The translations under genes were made by a program, and so were the position numbers. From NCBI GenBank assembly GCA_001830835.1, contig MICJ01000048.1:706-33025 (forward strand): a DNA stretch of 32,320 nt, in the 5' to 3' direction. The notes below the pieces were generated by a model. It was not told the DNA's origin, searched no databases, and worked only from the letters and a program-made list of their open reading frames with translations. Shown here in pieces: positions 17,560 to 23,986 of the stretch (position 1 is its first letter; the number at the start of each line of letters is the position of its first letter). Source of the stretch: Syntrophobacterales bacterium GWC2_56_13 (GTDB taxonomy: Bacteria > Desulfobacterota > Syntrophia > Syntrophales > UBA5619).

Positions 17560-17608
17560 AAAAAAATAAAAAATCCCTCATTTGGAAAAGTCATGCCAGA
17601 TGGGGGAT
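17560..17608 (-). terminator. Strong intrinsic terminator (or attenuator) upstream of fusA
   Basis: Read on the minus strand, ATCCCCCAT (17608-17600) pairs with ATGAGGGAT (17581-17573) with one mismatch. TGG and CCA extend the stem inward around a 10-nt loop. The stem is followed at once by T6-A-T7. This is the clearest intrinsic terminator in the window. It could end the aminotransferase transcript. Because a promoter candidate lies between the aminotransferase and this hairpin, it may also act as an attenuator in the fusA leader. Confidence 0.75.
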
Positions 17609-17641
17609 CCGCTGTTGATACCGATGGCGATATGATCGTTT

Positions 17642-17670
17642 TTACTATGCGATTATTGACTGATTGTCAA
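17642..17670 (-). promoter_or_regulatory. Candidate sigma-70 promoter upstream of the fusA leader terminator
   Basis: On the minus strand, TTGACA (17670-17665) is a perfect -35, then 17 nt, then TAGTAA (17647-17642), a weak -10. The predicted start of transcription near 17635 is upstream of the terminator hairpin at 17608-17560, giving a leader of about 120 nt before fusA. Confidence 0.5.
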
Positions 17671-17697
17671 GACTTATTTCCCGAGAAACTTCCGGAT

Positions 17698-18825
17698 TCA
17701 TTTCCTCCCGTCGAGAATCTCCCGGAGGGCCTCGGAAAGGAGGGTTACATTTTCCCGCCGGCTGGAGAAGCCCATCAACCCGACCCGCCAGATCTTCCCC
17801 TTCAGCGGCCCGAACCCCCCGGCGATATCTATGTTATAGGCCTCGCGCAGGCGTGTCCGGACAGCCGCATCATCGGCCCCATCAGGGACGCAGACCGTCG
17901 TCAGGGAAGGCAGCCGGTGTTCCCGCCTGATAAAGAGTTTCAGGCCGAGCGCTTCCATCTTTTCCCACAGATACTCTGCAATGGCCCGGTGGCGGACCCA
18001 GCGGTCCTCCAGCCCTTCTTCGAGGACGAGCCTCAGTCCTTCGCGTAATCCGTAATGGAGGGTCGTGGAAGGGGTGTGGTGGTACACCCTTTCCTTGTTC
18101 CAGTATTTTTCGAGCAGGGTCAGATCAAGGTACCAGTTGGGTACCCGGTTTTTCCGGCGATGGAGAATTTCGACGGCCTTTTCGCCGGCTGTAAACGGAG
18201 AGAGACCGGGAGGACAGCCGAGACACTTCTGCGATGCGCTGAATGCCAAGTCGATCCCCCATTCGTCGATCTTCAGAGGTGCGCCGCTGAGCGAAGTGAC
18301 GCAGTCGACAAGCAAAAGGGCCCCGTGCCGATGGGCGATTTCGCCCATCCCCTCCAGCGGCTGGAGTGCACCGGTGGAGGTTTCCGCATGGATAAGGGCG
18401 AAAAGCTTGACCGGTTTATTCGCGGCGAGGGCGGCTTCCACCTCCTCTTGCGTAAAGACATCGCCCCAGGATTTTTCGATCCTTTTTACGTCGGCTCCGT
18501 AGAGTCTCGCCATTTCGCACATACGTTCGCTGAAATAGCCGTTGCAGCCGATGACGACGGTATCTCCCGGTTCTACGAAATTGCAGAAGGCGGTTTCCAT
18601 GCCCGCGCTGCCCGTCCCCGAAATGGGAAACGTCAGGGTGTTTTTGGTCTGAAAAACGTCCCGGAGCAGCGCCTGTTCTTCGTCCATAAGGGAGAGCCAC
18701 TCCGGATCGAGATATCCGACCAGCGCAGTGCTCATGGTGCGAAGCACCCGGGGATGAACGGCGCTGGGACCCGGTCCGAGAAGGAGACGGTACGGTACGT
18801 TGAGATCATTGATTGCGAGTGTCAT
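17698..18825 (-). CDS. Class V aminotransferase, alanine/serine-glyoxylate aminotransferase family
   Basis: This 375-residue PLP enzyme begins with the family block LLLGPGPSAVHPRVLRTMSTALVGYLDPEW. The PLP-binding Asp is D174 in LLVDCVTSLSG, and the Schiff-base Lys is K200 in SASQKCLGCPPG. The early GPGP motif and the QKCLGCPPG lysine loop place it with alanine-glyoxylate, serine-glyoxylate or related aminotransferases (including serine-pyruvate forms). The exact amino donor cannot be fixed from sequence. It is cytoplasmic, without signal peptide. The ATG at 18825 has a TGAGG ribosome site 7-8 nt upstream and a sigma-70 promoter candidate about 100 nt upstream, and a terminator follows downstream, so it may be transcribed alone. 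Confidence 0.9.
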   Translation of the reverse strand: MTLAINDLNVPYRLLLGPGPSAVHPRVLRTMSTALVGYLDPEWLSLMDEEQALLRDVFQTKNTLTFPISGTGSAGMETAFCNFVEPGDTVVIGCNGYFSERMCEMARLYGADVKRIEKSWGDVFTQEEVEAALAANKPVKLFALIHAETSTGALQPLEGMGEIAHRHGALLLVDCVTSLSGAPLKIDEWGIDLAFSASQKCLGCPPGLSPFTAGEKAVEILHRRKNRVPNWYLDLTLLEKYWNKERVYHHTPSTTLHYGLREGLRLVLEEGLEDRWVRHRAIAEYLWEKMEALGLKLFIRREHRLPSLTTVCVPDGADDAAVRTRLREAYNIDIAGGFGPLKGKIWRVGLMGFSSRRENVTLLSEALREILDGRK

Positions 18826-18930
18826 AATCTATCCTCATAATAAATTGAATTAATTCAGGAAAAATGTTTCGAAGTTCTGTCGCTTAGATCGGCATGATTC
18901 TTTTAGAATATCCCCTGAAAAAGCGGGCTT

Positions 18931-18959
18931 CGCATACAATGTGTAAATAGAAAAGTCAA
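18931..18959 (-). promoter_or_regulatory. Candidate sigma-70 promoter for the aminotransferase gene
   Basis: On the minus strand TTGACT (18959-18954) is followed by a 17-nt spacer and TATGCG (18936-18931). The predicted leader is about 100 nt to the start at 18825. The surrounding DNA is AT-rich compared with the flanking genes. Confidence 0.5.
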
Positions 18960-19025
18960 GGAAAAACAGAACGGATTTATCTCGTCTCCTCTTCGCTTGC
19001 CTTAACCGGTCCTTTCCGGTCCGCT

Positions 19026-19049
19026 CAAAGAAGGGGAGGAATCCTCCCC
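19026..19049 (-). terminator. Possible terminator after fructose-bisphosphate aldolase
   Basis: Arms GGGGAGGA (19033-19040) and TCCTCCCC (19042-19049) form an almost perfect GC-rich palindrome 13 nt after the fba stop. On the minus strand the stem is followed by TTCTTTG, a poor T-run. The position directly after the gene supports a terminator, though the tail is weak. Confidence 0.5.
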
Positions 19050-19061
19050 GGATTTGGCGCT

Positions 19062-20090
19062 TTACCGACAATTTACAAGTGCATCATCCTTGATTGCCCC
19101 CATTATCTCCGGCGCCTGCCCGGCGCTGCCTAGGACTTTCAGATTCTTGCTGCGGTAGAGAAAAAATAGGGCCTCCCTGGCGGGCCCCAGATATTTCCGG
19201 GGGTCAAACTCCTCCGGCTTCAGGGCGAAAATCTCTCGGATCTTCGCCGTCATGATGAGCCTCCCGTCTGAGTCGATGTTGATCTTGCAGACGGCCGATC
19301 GGGCCGCTTCCCGGAGCTGTTCCTCGGGAATGCCGGCGGAATCCTTCAGGCGCCCGCCGTAGCGATTGATGGTATCCACGGCCTCCCGGGGGATGGAGGA
19401 AGATCCGTGCAGAACGATGGGAAAGCCGGGAATCCGGCGCTCAATTTCATGGAGGATGTCCAGACGGAGGGCAGGCGTCTGCCCTGCCTTGAATTTGTAA
19501 GCGCCGTGAGAGGTCCCGATGGAAATGGCCAGCGAATCGACGCCTGTCCGCGAGACGAAATCCTCCACCTCTTCCGGACGAGTATAGGTATGGGCGGCAG
19601 CCGAGACCTCGTCCTCAACGCCTGCCAGTATGCCCAGTTCCCCTTCCACGGTCACATCATGCAGATGGGCGAAATCGGCCACCTTTCTGGTCAGTGTCGC
19701 ATTTTCTTCGTAGGGAAGGTGGGAGCCATCGATCATCACGGAGGAAAAGCCGGACTCTATGCAGGAGACGCAGAGATCGTATGAATCCCCATGATCCAGA
19801 TGGAGGGCGATCGGGATCTCCCCTGCCCCTTTCTCTGCGGCTTCCCGTTTCATCATCTCGACGGCTCCGCGCCCCATGTGAAGCAAGAGTGTTCGGTCGG
19901 CATAGTCCCTCGCCCCCTTGGAAACCTGGATGATGACGGGCGACTGCGTCTCCAGGCAGGCGAGGATGATGGCCTGAAGCTGTTCCATGTTGTTGAAATT
20001 GTAGGCCGGAACGGCAAATCCACCCCTGATGGCCCCGGCGAACATCATCCTCGTATTGACCAGCCCCAGCGAGGTATAATGAACATTCAT
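19062..20090 (-). CDS. fba: Class II fructose-bisphosphate aldolase
   Basis: This zinc enzyme interconverts fructose-1,6-bisphosphate with glyceraldehyde-3-phosphate and dihydroxyacetone phosphate. With the start at 20090 it has 342 residues. The catalytic Asp and first zinc His are D99-H100 in ALHLDHGDSYD. Further ligands or active-site blocks are the VEGELG segment near 148-153, H195 in IGTSHGAY and H228 in VLHGSSS, and the phosphate-binding KINIDSDGR follows at 269-277. The frame extends to 20159, but ATG 20090 has an excellent GGGAGG site 6 nt upstream and matches the family start. Tagatose-bisphosphate or other class II aldolase activity cannot be excluded. It is divergent from the glutaredoxin gene across a structured spacer. 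Confidence 0.92.
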   Translation of the reverse strand: MNVHYTSLGLVNTRMMFAGAIRGGFAVPAYNFNNMEQLQAIILACLETQSPVIIQVSKGARDYADRTLLLHMGRGAVEMMKREAAEKGAGEIPIALHLDHGDSYDLCVSCIESGFSSVMIDGSHLPYEENATLTRKVADFAHLHDVTVEGELGILAGVEDEVSAAAHTYTRPEEVEDFVSRTGVDSLAISIGTSHGAYKFKAGQTPALRLDILHEIERRIPGFPIVLHGSSSIPREAVDTINRYGGRLKDSAGIPEEQLREAARSAVCKINIDSDGRLIMTAKIREIFALKPEEFDPRKYLGPAREALFFLYRSKNLKVLGSAGQAPEIMGAIKDDALVNCR

Positions 20091-20342
20091 GGCCTTCCTC
20101 CCTTTTTCAGACAAACCGATTGTTCGTATACCATCGCAGATTCCCCGCAGAATCTGCATGCATTTTCACGTAATATTCTTATCATATGCCCCCGCCTGCG
20201 GCAACCCTTTTCCCGCTGTCCGGGAGCGCAACCCGCACGCCCCGCCCGGCAGGTGCGGCGGAAGGGCGCTATAAAGCAATCACCTCCTTGCCGGAAGACC
20301 GGAGCCCCGTAGTCGGGAGCTTCACTGCCGATGAGATCGCTC

Positions 20343-20371
20343 TTGACAAAAGAGAGATTTGTTCATAGTGA
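20343..20371 (+). promoter_or_regulatory. Sigma-70 promoter candidate for the grx-FTR unit
   Basis: A perfect -35 TTGACA (20343-20348), a 17-nt spacer and TAGTGA (20366-20371) as -10. It lies about 75 nt upstream of the glutaredoxin start in the right orientation. The overlapping palindrome (separate entry) strengthens the case that this is a regulated promoter. Confidence 0.6.
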
Positions 20372-20376
20372 ACAAA
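20358..20376. promoter_or_regulatory. Perfect 8-bp inverted repeat TTTGTTCA-tag-TGAACAAA over the grx -10, operator candidate
   Basis: The two arms are exactly complementary, spaced by 3 nt, and cover the -10 hexamer of the grx promoter candidate. A dimeric repressor bound here would block RNA polymerase. I cannot assign a regulator family from the motif with confidence, and no regulator gene lies next to it. Confidence 0.6.
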
Positions 20377-20445
20377 AGACGATCCTTGCCTTGAGCAAAC
20401 GTACTTTTTAGGAAATCATTGCAGGAACAAAAGGAGAGAAAAACC

Positions 20446-20697
20446 ATGACAGATACCGTGAAGATGTATACGCTCAGCACGTGCAGCCACTGCAAAGCGG
20501 CGAAGAAATTCATAGAAGAGTGCGCGGTGGTCTATGAATTCACCGACGTTGACCTTCTTGCCGCCCAAGAGAGACAATCCGTGCTGGATGAAATCAGGAA
20601 ATACAATCCGGCCTGCAGCTTCCCCACCATCCTTATCGGGGATACGGTTATCATCGGGTTCAACGAAAGTGCGATCCGGGAGGCGCTCGGCCTGTGA
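20446..20697 (+). CDS. Glutaredoxin-family protein
   Basis: This 83-residue thioredoxin-fold protein has a two-cysteine active site CSHC at residues 13-16 in MYTLSTCSHCKAAKKF, a cis-proline P60 in SFPTILIG, and a GF motif (GFNESAIREAL) at the end, all as in small glutaredoxins. The ATG 20446 has an AGGAG site 8 nt upstream, and an upstream in-frame TTG at 20419 is less likely. Its stop overlaps the GTG start of the ferredoxin-thioredoxin reductase gene by 4 nt (GTGA), so the two are translationally coupled. This suggests that the reductase keeps this glutaredoxin reduced with electrons from ferredoxin rather than glutathione, which is inference from gene pairing. Confidence 0.88.
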   Translation: MTDTVKMYTLSTCSHCKAAKKFIEECAVVYEFTDVDLLAAQERQSVLDEIRKYNPACSFPTILIGDTVIIGFNESAIREALGL

Positions 20698-21029
20698 GCG
20701 CGGTGGAGAAGCTCTACGACATGCTCCGGAAGGCGCAGGCGCCAAAGGGGTATCATTTCAACCGCGACCGGGAGAGGGTCTTTGACCTTCTCGCCGCACT
20801 GCTGCTCAACCGTGAACGGTACGGTTACATGTGCTGTCCCTGCCGACTCGCATCCGGCGATCGCGATTGGGATCGGGACATCATCTGTCCGTGCGCCTAC
20901 CGGGAAGCGGACGTCCTCCAGTACGGAAGCTGTTACTGCAATCTCTATGTGACTCCCGCCTGGAACGAGGGGAAAATCCCGGTCGTATACGTTCCCGAAA
21001 GAAGGCCGCCGGAAAAGATGCGAACTTAG
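20694..21029 (+). CDS. Ferredoxin-thioredoxin reductase, catalytic subunit
   Basis: The 111-residue protein carries the family's three cysteine pairs: CPC at 48-50, CPC at 65-67 and CYC at 80-82. These supply the 4Fe-4S cluster ligands and the active-site disulfide of ferredoxin-thioredoxin reductase beta chain. The family reduces thioredoxin-like disulfides using ferredoxin electrons. No plant-type variable (alpha) subunit is adjacent, as is usual in anaerobic bacteria and archaea. An extra cysteine, C47, precedes the first pair. The start is GTG at 20694, overlapping the glutaredoxin stop. It is followed after 32 nt by the broken gamma-glutamyltransferase gene, so the unit looks dedicated to thiol redox. 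Confidence 0.9.
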   Translation: MSAVEKLYDMLRKAQAPKGYHFNRDRERVFDLLAALLLNRERYGYMCCPCRLASGDRDWDRDIICPCAYREADVLQYGSCYCNLYVTPAWNEGKIPVVYVPERRPPEKMRT

Positions 21030-21061
21030 AACTTACGGATGCGGCGGAAGAAGAGCCGGGT

Positions 21062-22220
21062 ATGGATTTGAACTGGGATTTTCCCTATCCCTCGCAGCGG
21101 ATGCCTGTTTTCGCCAGGAATGTGGTGGCCGCCTCGCAGCCCCTGGCCTCGCAGGCGGGTGTGCAGATGCTCGCCCGCAGCGGGAATGCCGTCGATGCGG
21201 TCCTGGCTGCGGCGATCACGCTGACCGTAGTGGAGCCGACCAGTAACGGGATCGGCAGCGACGCCTTCGCCATCGTCTGGGACGGCAAGGAACTGCACGG
21301 TCTGAACGGCTCCGGCCGTTCCCCTCTGGCCTGGTCCGCCGAGCGCTTCGCCGGACTCGGCCGCATGCCGCAGTTCGGATGGGATGCGGTGACCGTTCCC
21401 GGCGCGGTGGATGCATGGTCCGCCCTCTCCCGCCGGTTCGGGAAGCTCCCCTTCGCCGATCTTTTTGAGCCCGCCATCCGATACGCAGCGGACGGTTTTA
21501 TCGTCTCCCCGATCACGGCAAACCAATGGTCCATGACCCCGGATCGTTACCGCGATTTTCCCGCTTTTGCCAAAACCTTCCTCCCCGGCGGCCGCGCTCC
21601 GCTGCCGGGAGAGCATTTCCGGCCCGCCGGTCTCGCCGGCGCCCTCAAGGCGATCGCCGAAACCGGCGGGGAGTCGCTTTATCGGGGGGAGCTGGCAGAG
21701 AAGATCGTATTGTTCGCCCGGCAGACCGGCGGCGCCCTCGCCGCGGAGGATCTGGCGGAGCACCATTCCGAATGGGTGCGGACCCTCTCTCAGGCTTGGC
21801 GCGGCGTCACCCTCCATGAGCTTCCTCCAAACGGGCAGGGTTTGGTTGTTCTCATTGCCCTGGGGATCCTTAAGCACCTTGATATCGCGCATCATCGCCG
21901 ATTCCCGTTATCCCCCCGGACGGCGGCACCGTCTATCTGACGGCCGCCGATGACAACGGGATGATGGTCTCCTTCATCCAGTCCAATTACAATGGGTTCG
22001 GGTCGGGAATCGTTATCCCCGGCACAGGGATCACCCTGCAGAACAGGGGCGCAGGTTTCACGCTGGAGGCAGGCCATCCGAACTGCGTCGCCGGGGTCAT
22101 CTATTGACACCGGATGCGCCGACCTCTCTCTTCGGCGGCGCACAGCTCATCTATCGTCTGCAGAAAGGTTATTGCGCCGCTTCGGACCCGCGAAAAGACG
22201 GCCAGGCGGTCGGATTTTAG
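21062..22220 (+). pseudogene. ggt: Gamma-glutamyltransferase family gene broken by two out-of-frame deletions
   Basis: Three stretches of one gene occur in three frames. Segment 1 (21062 to about 21895) encodes the N-terminal part, from ATG at 21062 through GNAVDAVLAAAITLTVVEPTSNGIGSD to [20 protein letters not shown]. Segment 2 (about 21898-22095) encodes the nucleophile region [25 protein letters not shown] and [19 protein letters not shown]. Segment 3 (about 22098-22220) encodes TPDAPTSLFGGAQLIYR and the canonical end YCAASDPRKDGQAVGF. Compared with the roughly 530-residue family, about 70 residues are missing at the first junction and about 90 at the second (estimates from memory of the family). 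Each junction shifts frame, so no full enzyme can be made. The intact family cleaves gamma-glutamyl compounds such as glutathione. The gene follows the reductase by 32 nt. Confidence 0.85.
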
Positions 22221-22689
22221 GGTCTGCTTTCAGCCGCAGGAACCGCCCTTTTCTTTGATGACTTCGTAAAAAGCCACCCCAGATTTGAGGCTTTACTGAC
22301 TTTTCAGGAGAGGATCAAGCTTCGAGCCGTGGATATCGATCGGGAAAATTTCATGATTTCGGATGAACCCAGACATATCGAACTATTCAGGCCGGAATTA
22401 TGGGTCATGTTTCCCACCCTTTTTTTTGCATTAAAACAAAATCTCTCGCCGGGACGGTCGTCATCGGCATGGGATTGTAATGGTTGGCATCCTTGTTCAC
22501 CTGATTGCACATACTTAGAATCCTTCCCCTTTCGAATAATACCTGTTGACGATCAGCAAATTAAGTGATAGCGACCATTGCCATAATCCATTTTCGATAG
22601 GTGGTTGTTAATCTGCCGGAGTTTTAATTCATCACGACCATCGGTCATCGAGGCAAAGCGTCATTCAAAAGTAAGGCAGGCGACAAACA
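22221..22689. other. 469-bp spacer without a convincing gene
   Basis: The DNA is more AT-rich than its neighbours. It holds a small inverted repeat AAAGCC (22270-22275) / GGCTTT (22289-22294) that could be a weak terminator after the ggt remnant. A TTGACG (22546-22551) with TAGCGA 17 nt later is a weak promoter candidate for the sigma-like gene. A 79-codon frame at 22329-22568 shows no recognisable features or ribosome site and is probably not a gene. It may be the remains of degraded coding DNA, as the adjacent ggt is itself decayed. Confidence 0.5.
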
Positions 22690-23037
22690 TTGACAAATTC
22701 AGAAGTCATTCCTATTTTAACACCGGTTGAAATTGTGAAGGAGACGGAGTCTTTGAATACTCTTTACAAATGCAAGAAGAGAGGGCAGTTCATTACTGAA
22801 ATCTGCGATGACACCACCTGTGAGTGGCGTCTGAAGAATGAAACCTTTTTCAACTGCACATGGGTTGCGTGCAATTTTGGCCCTTTCACCCTTGAAGAAG
22901 TAGGTGAGATGATGGGCGTAACACGCGAAAGAATAAGACAGATCGAAGCCAAGGCCCTTAAAAAGTTGCAGCACAAAAAAAGGAGAGATCAGCTACGGGA
23001 TTTTTCCTCCCCAACGGGCGACTGGGACATGATCTGA
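22690..23037 (+). CDS. Small sigma-70 region-4 domain protein with Cys-rich N-terminal half
   Basis: The 115-residue protein has a helix-turn-helix at residues 66-95 ([20 protein letters not shown] and following), nearly identical to region 4 of sigma-70, which binds -35 elements. Sigma regions 1-3 are absent, so it cannot be a full sigma factor. The N-terminal half has five cysteines (C28, C39, C44, C56, C61), possibly a zinc site. The start is TTG 22690 with an AAGGCAGG sequence 12 nt upstream, and no ATG is available nearer. Similar short region-4 proteins of unknown role occur in Desulfobacterota, and may act as DNA-binding regulators or anti-sigma-like factors. It is an isolated gene convergent with sppA. 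Confidence 0.7.
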   Translation: MTNSEVIPILTPVEIVKETESLNTLYKCKKRGQFITEICDDTTCEWRLKNETFFNCTWVACNFGPFTLEEVGEMMGVTRERIRQIEAKALKKLQHKKRRDQLRDFSSPTGDWDMI

Positions 23038-23081
23038 TCTGGTTTTACAGGCTGGATGCCGGAGGGAGGGCCTATTCTCGG

Positions 23082-23969
23082 CTATTCAAACAGGTAATGA
23101 ATACCGGGGGTCTCCGCCGTTTTCAGTCCTATTTTTTCCGATAGGATCGATGCCATATTTTCTATTAGATATTTCCAGAGGCTTGTTCTTTTTTTCACCG
23201 CATATGCGATAGCGGGCTTTCCCTTGATGCCCGCTAACCTGCCGGCAAGAAGAACGGCATCCTGAAGTCCGCCGAGCTCATCGACGAGATCCAAATCGAG
23301 TGCCTGTCTCCCGGAAAATATTCTTCCGTCGGCTAGTTTTACGACCTTCTCCAGGGGAATCTTTCGGTTTTCGGAAACGGTTGTCACGAACTGATCGTAG
23401 ATGTCATTCACAATCACCTGAACCAGTTCCCTTTCCTCGGGGGTCATTTCCCGGGTAGGAGAACCGATATCCTTGAATTTACCGCTCTTTACGACTGAAG
23501 ACCTGACCCCTACCTTCTTCAGAAGCTCCTCGACATTCGCAAAATGCATGACGGCCGATATGCTCCCGGTGATGGTTCCAGGATTCGCCATGATCCTGTC
23601 CGCAGCGGTGGCGATCAGATATCCGCCCGACGCCGCGATAGAACCCATCGATACCACAACTTTCTTATTGTTCCGGAGTTGACGGACGGCCTGGTAGATC
23701 TCCTGAGATGACGCCACCCCGCCGCCAGGCGAATCGATCCTTAGCACGACCGCCCGGATGCCGTCATCATCGGCAAATTCGCTGATCTGATCGATGATCT
23801 CCGCGGTGTCGCCGATCATCCCTTCAATCCGGACCACTCCAACCTTCCCACGGAGGCTGAACGATCCCCCCTCCCCCTGAAGCACGCTCAAACCGTAAAT
23901 CACGGCAAATAAAACCATCCCTATGAATAATAAAAGACAGAGTGCTAAAATGACGGGATGTCTTCTCAT
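23082..23969 (-). CDS. sppA: Signal peptide peptidase SppA, short (single-domain) form
   Basis: This 295-residue inner-membrane serine protease degrades cleaved signal peptides. One N-terminal membrane segment covers residues 6-30. The protease domain has the family block LRIDSPGGGVASSQEIYQA (77-95), the catalytic Ser S114 in SIAASGGYLIATAADRI, and the Lys region SGKFKDIGSPTR (162-173, with K166 the likely partner). The length matches the 36-kDa type, not the double-length E. coli enzyme. It starts 17 nt after rpsA with only a weak GAGAG ribosome site. The order cmk-rpsA-sppA is common in bacteria, supporting a shared transcript. Confidence 0.93.
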   Translation of the reverse strand: MRRHPVILALCLLLFIGMVLFAVIYGLSVLQGEGGSFSLRGKVGVVRIEGMIGDTAEIIDQISEFADDDGIRAVVLRIDSPGGGVASSQEIYQAVRQLRNNKKVVVSMGSIAASGGYLIATAADRIMANPGTITGSISAVMHFANVEELLKKVGVRSSVVKSGKFKDIGSPTREMTPEERELVQVIVNDIYDQFVTTVSENRKIPLEKVVKLADGRIFSGRQALDLDLVDELGGLQDAVLLAGRLAGIKGKPAIAYAVKKRTSLWKYLIENMASILSEKIGLKTAETPGIHYLFE

Positions 23970-23986
23970 ATACAGCTCTCAGACGA

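Larger units (their letters stand above)
20091..20445. other. Divergent 355-bp fba/grx spacer with several inverted repeats
   Basis: No gene is convincing here. Contents in order: a perfect 8-bp inverted repeat GCAGATTC-cccgca-GAATCTGC (20136-20157) in the fba leader; a nested element with outer arms AGCGC (20225-20229) and GCGCT (20266-20270) enclosing CCGCAC (20233-20238) and GTGCGG (20253-20258); CCGG-aaga-CCGG (20291-20302); a hairpin AGCCCCG-tagt-CGGG-a-GCT (20303-20321); then the grx promoter and its palindrome. If transcribed on the minus strand the stems would lie in a long fba leader RNA. I recognise no known riboswitch family. No clear fba promoter was found. Confidence 0.55.

Noticed and set aside
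18850-19071. Minus-strand 73-codon frame between fba and the aminotransferase
   Set aside because: It overlaps the fba stop, the likely fba terminator and the aminotransferase promoter. No family features.
20281-20321. Possible resemblance to cobalamin or c-di-GMP riboswitch sequence (CCGGAAGACCGG, AGCCCCG hairpin)
   Set aside because: Key conserved boxes of both families are absent or in the wrong order, and the segment is upstream of the grx promoter, so no named riboswitch was called.
22329-22568. 79-codon plus-strand frame after the ggt remnant
   Set aside because: No ribosome site, no recognisable motif and an atypical composition. Described only as part of the gene-free spacer.
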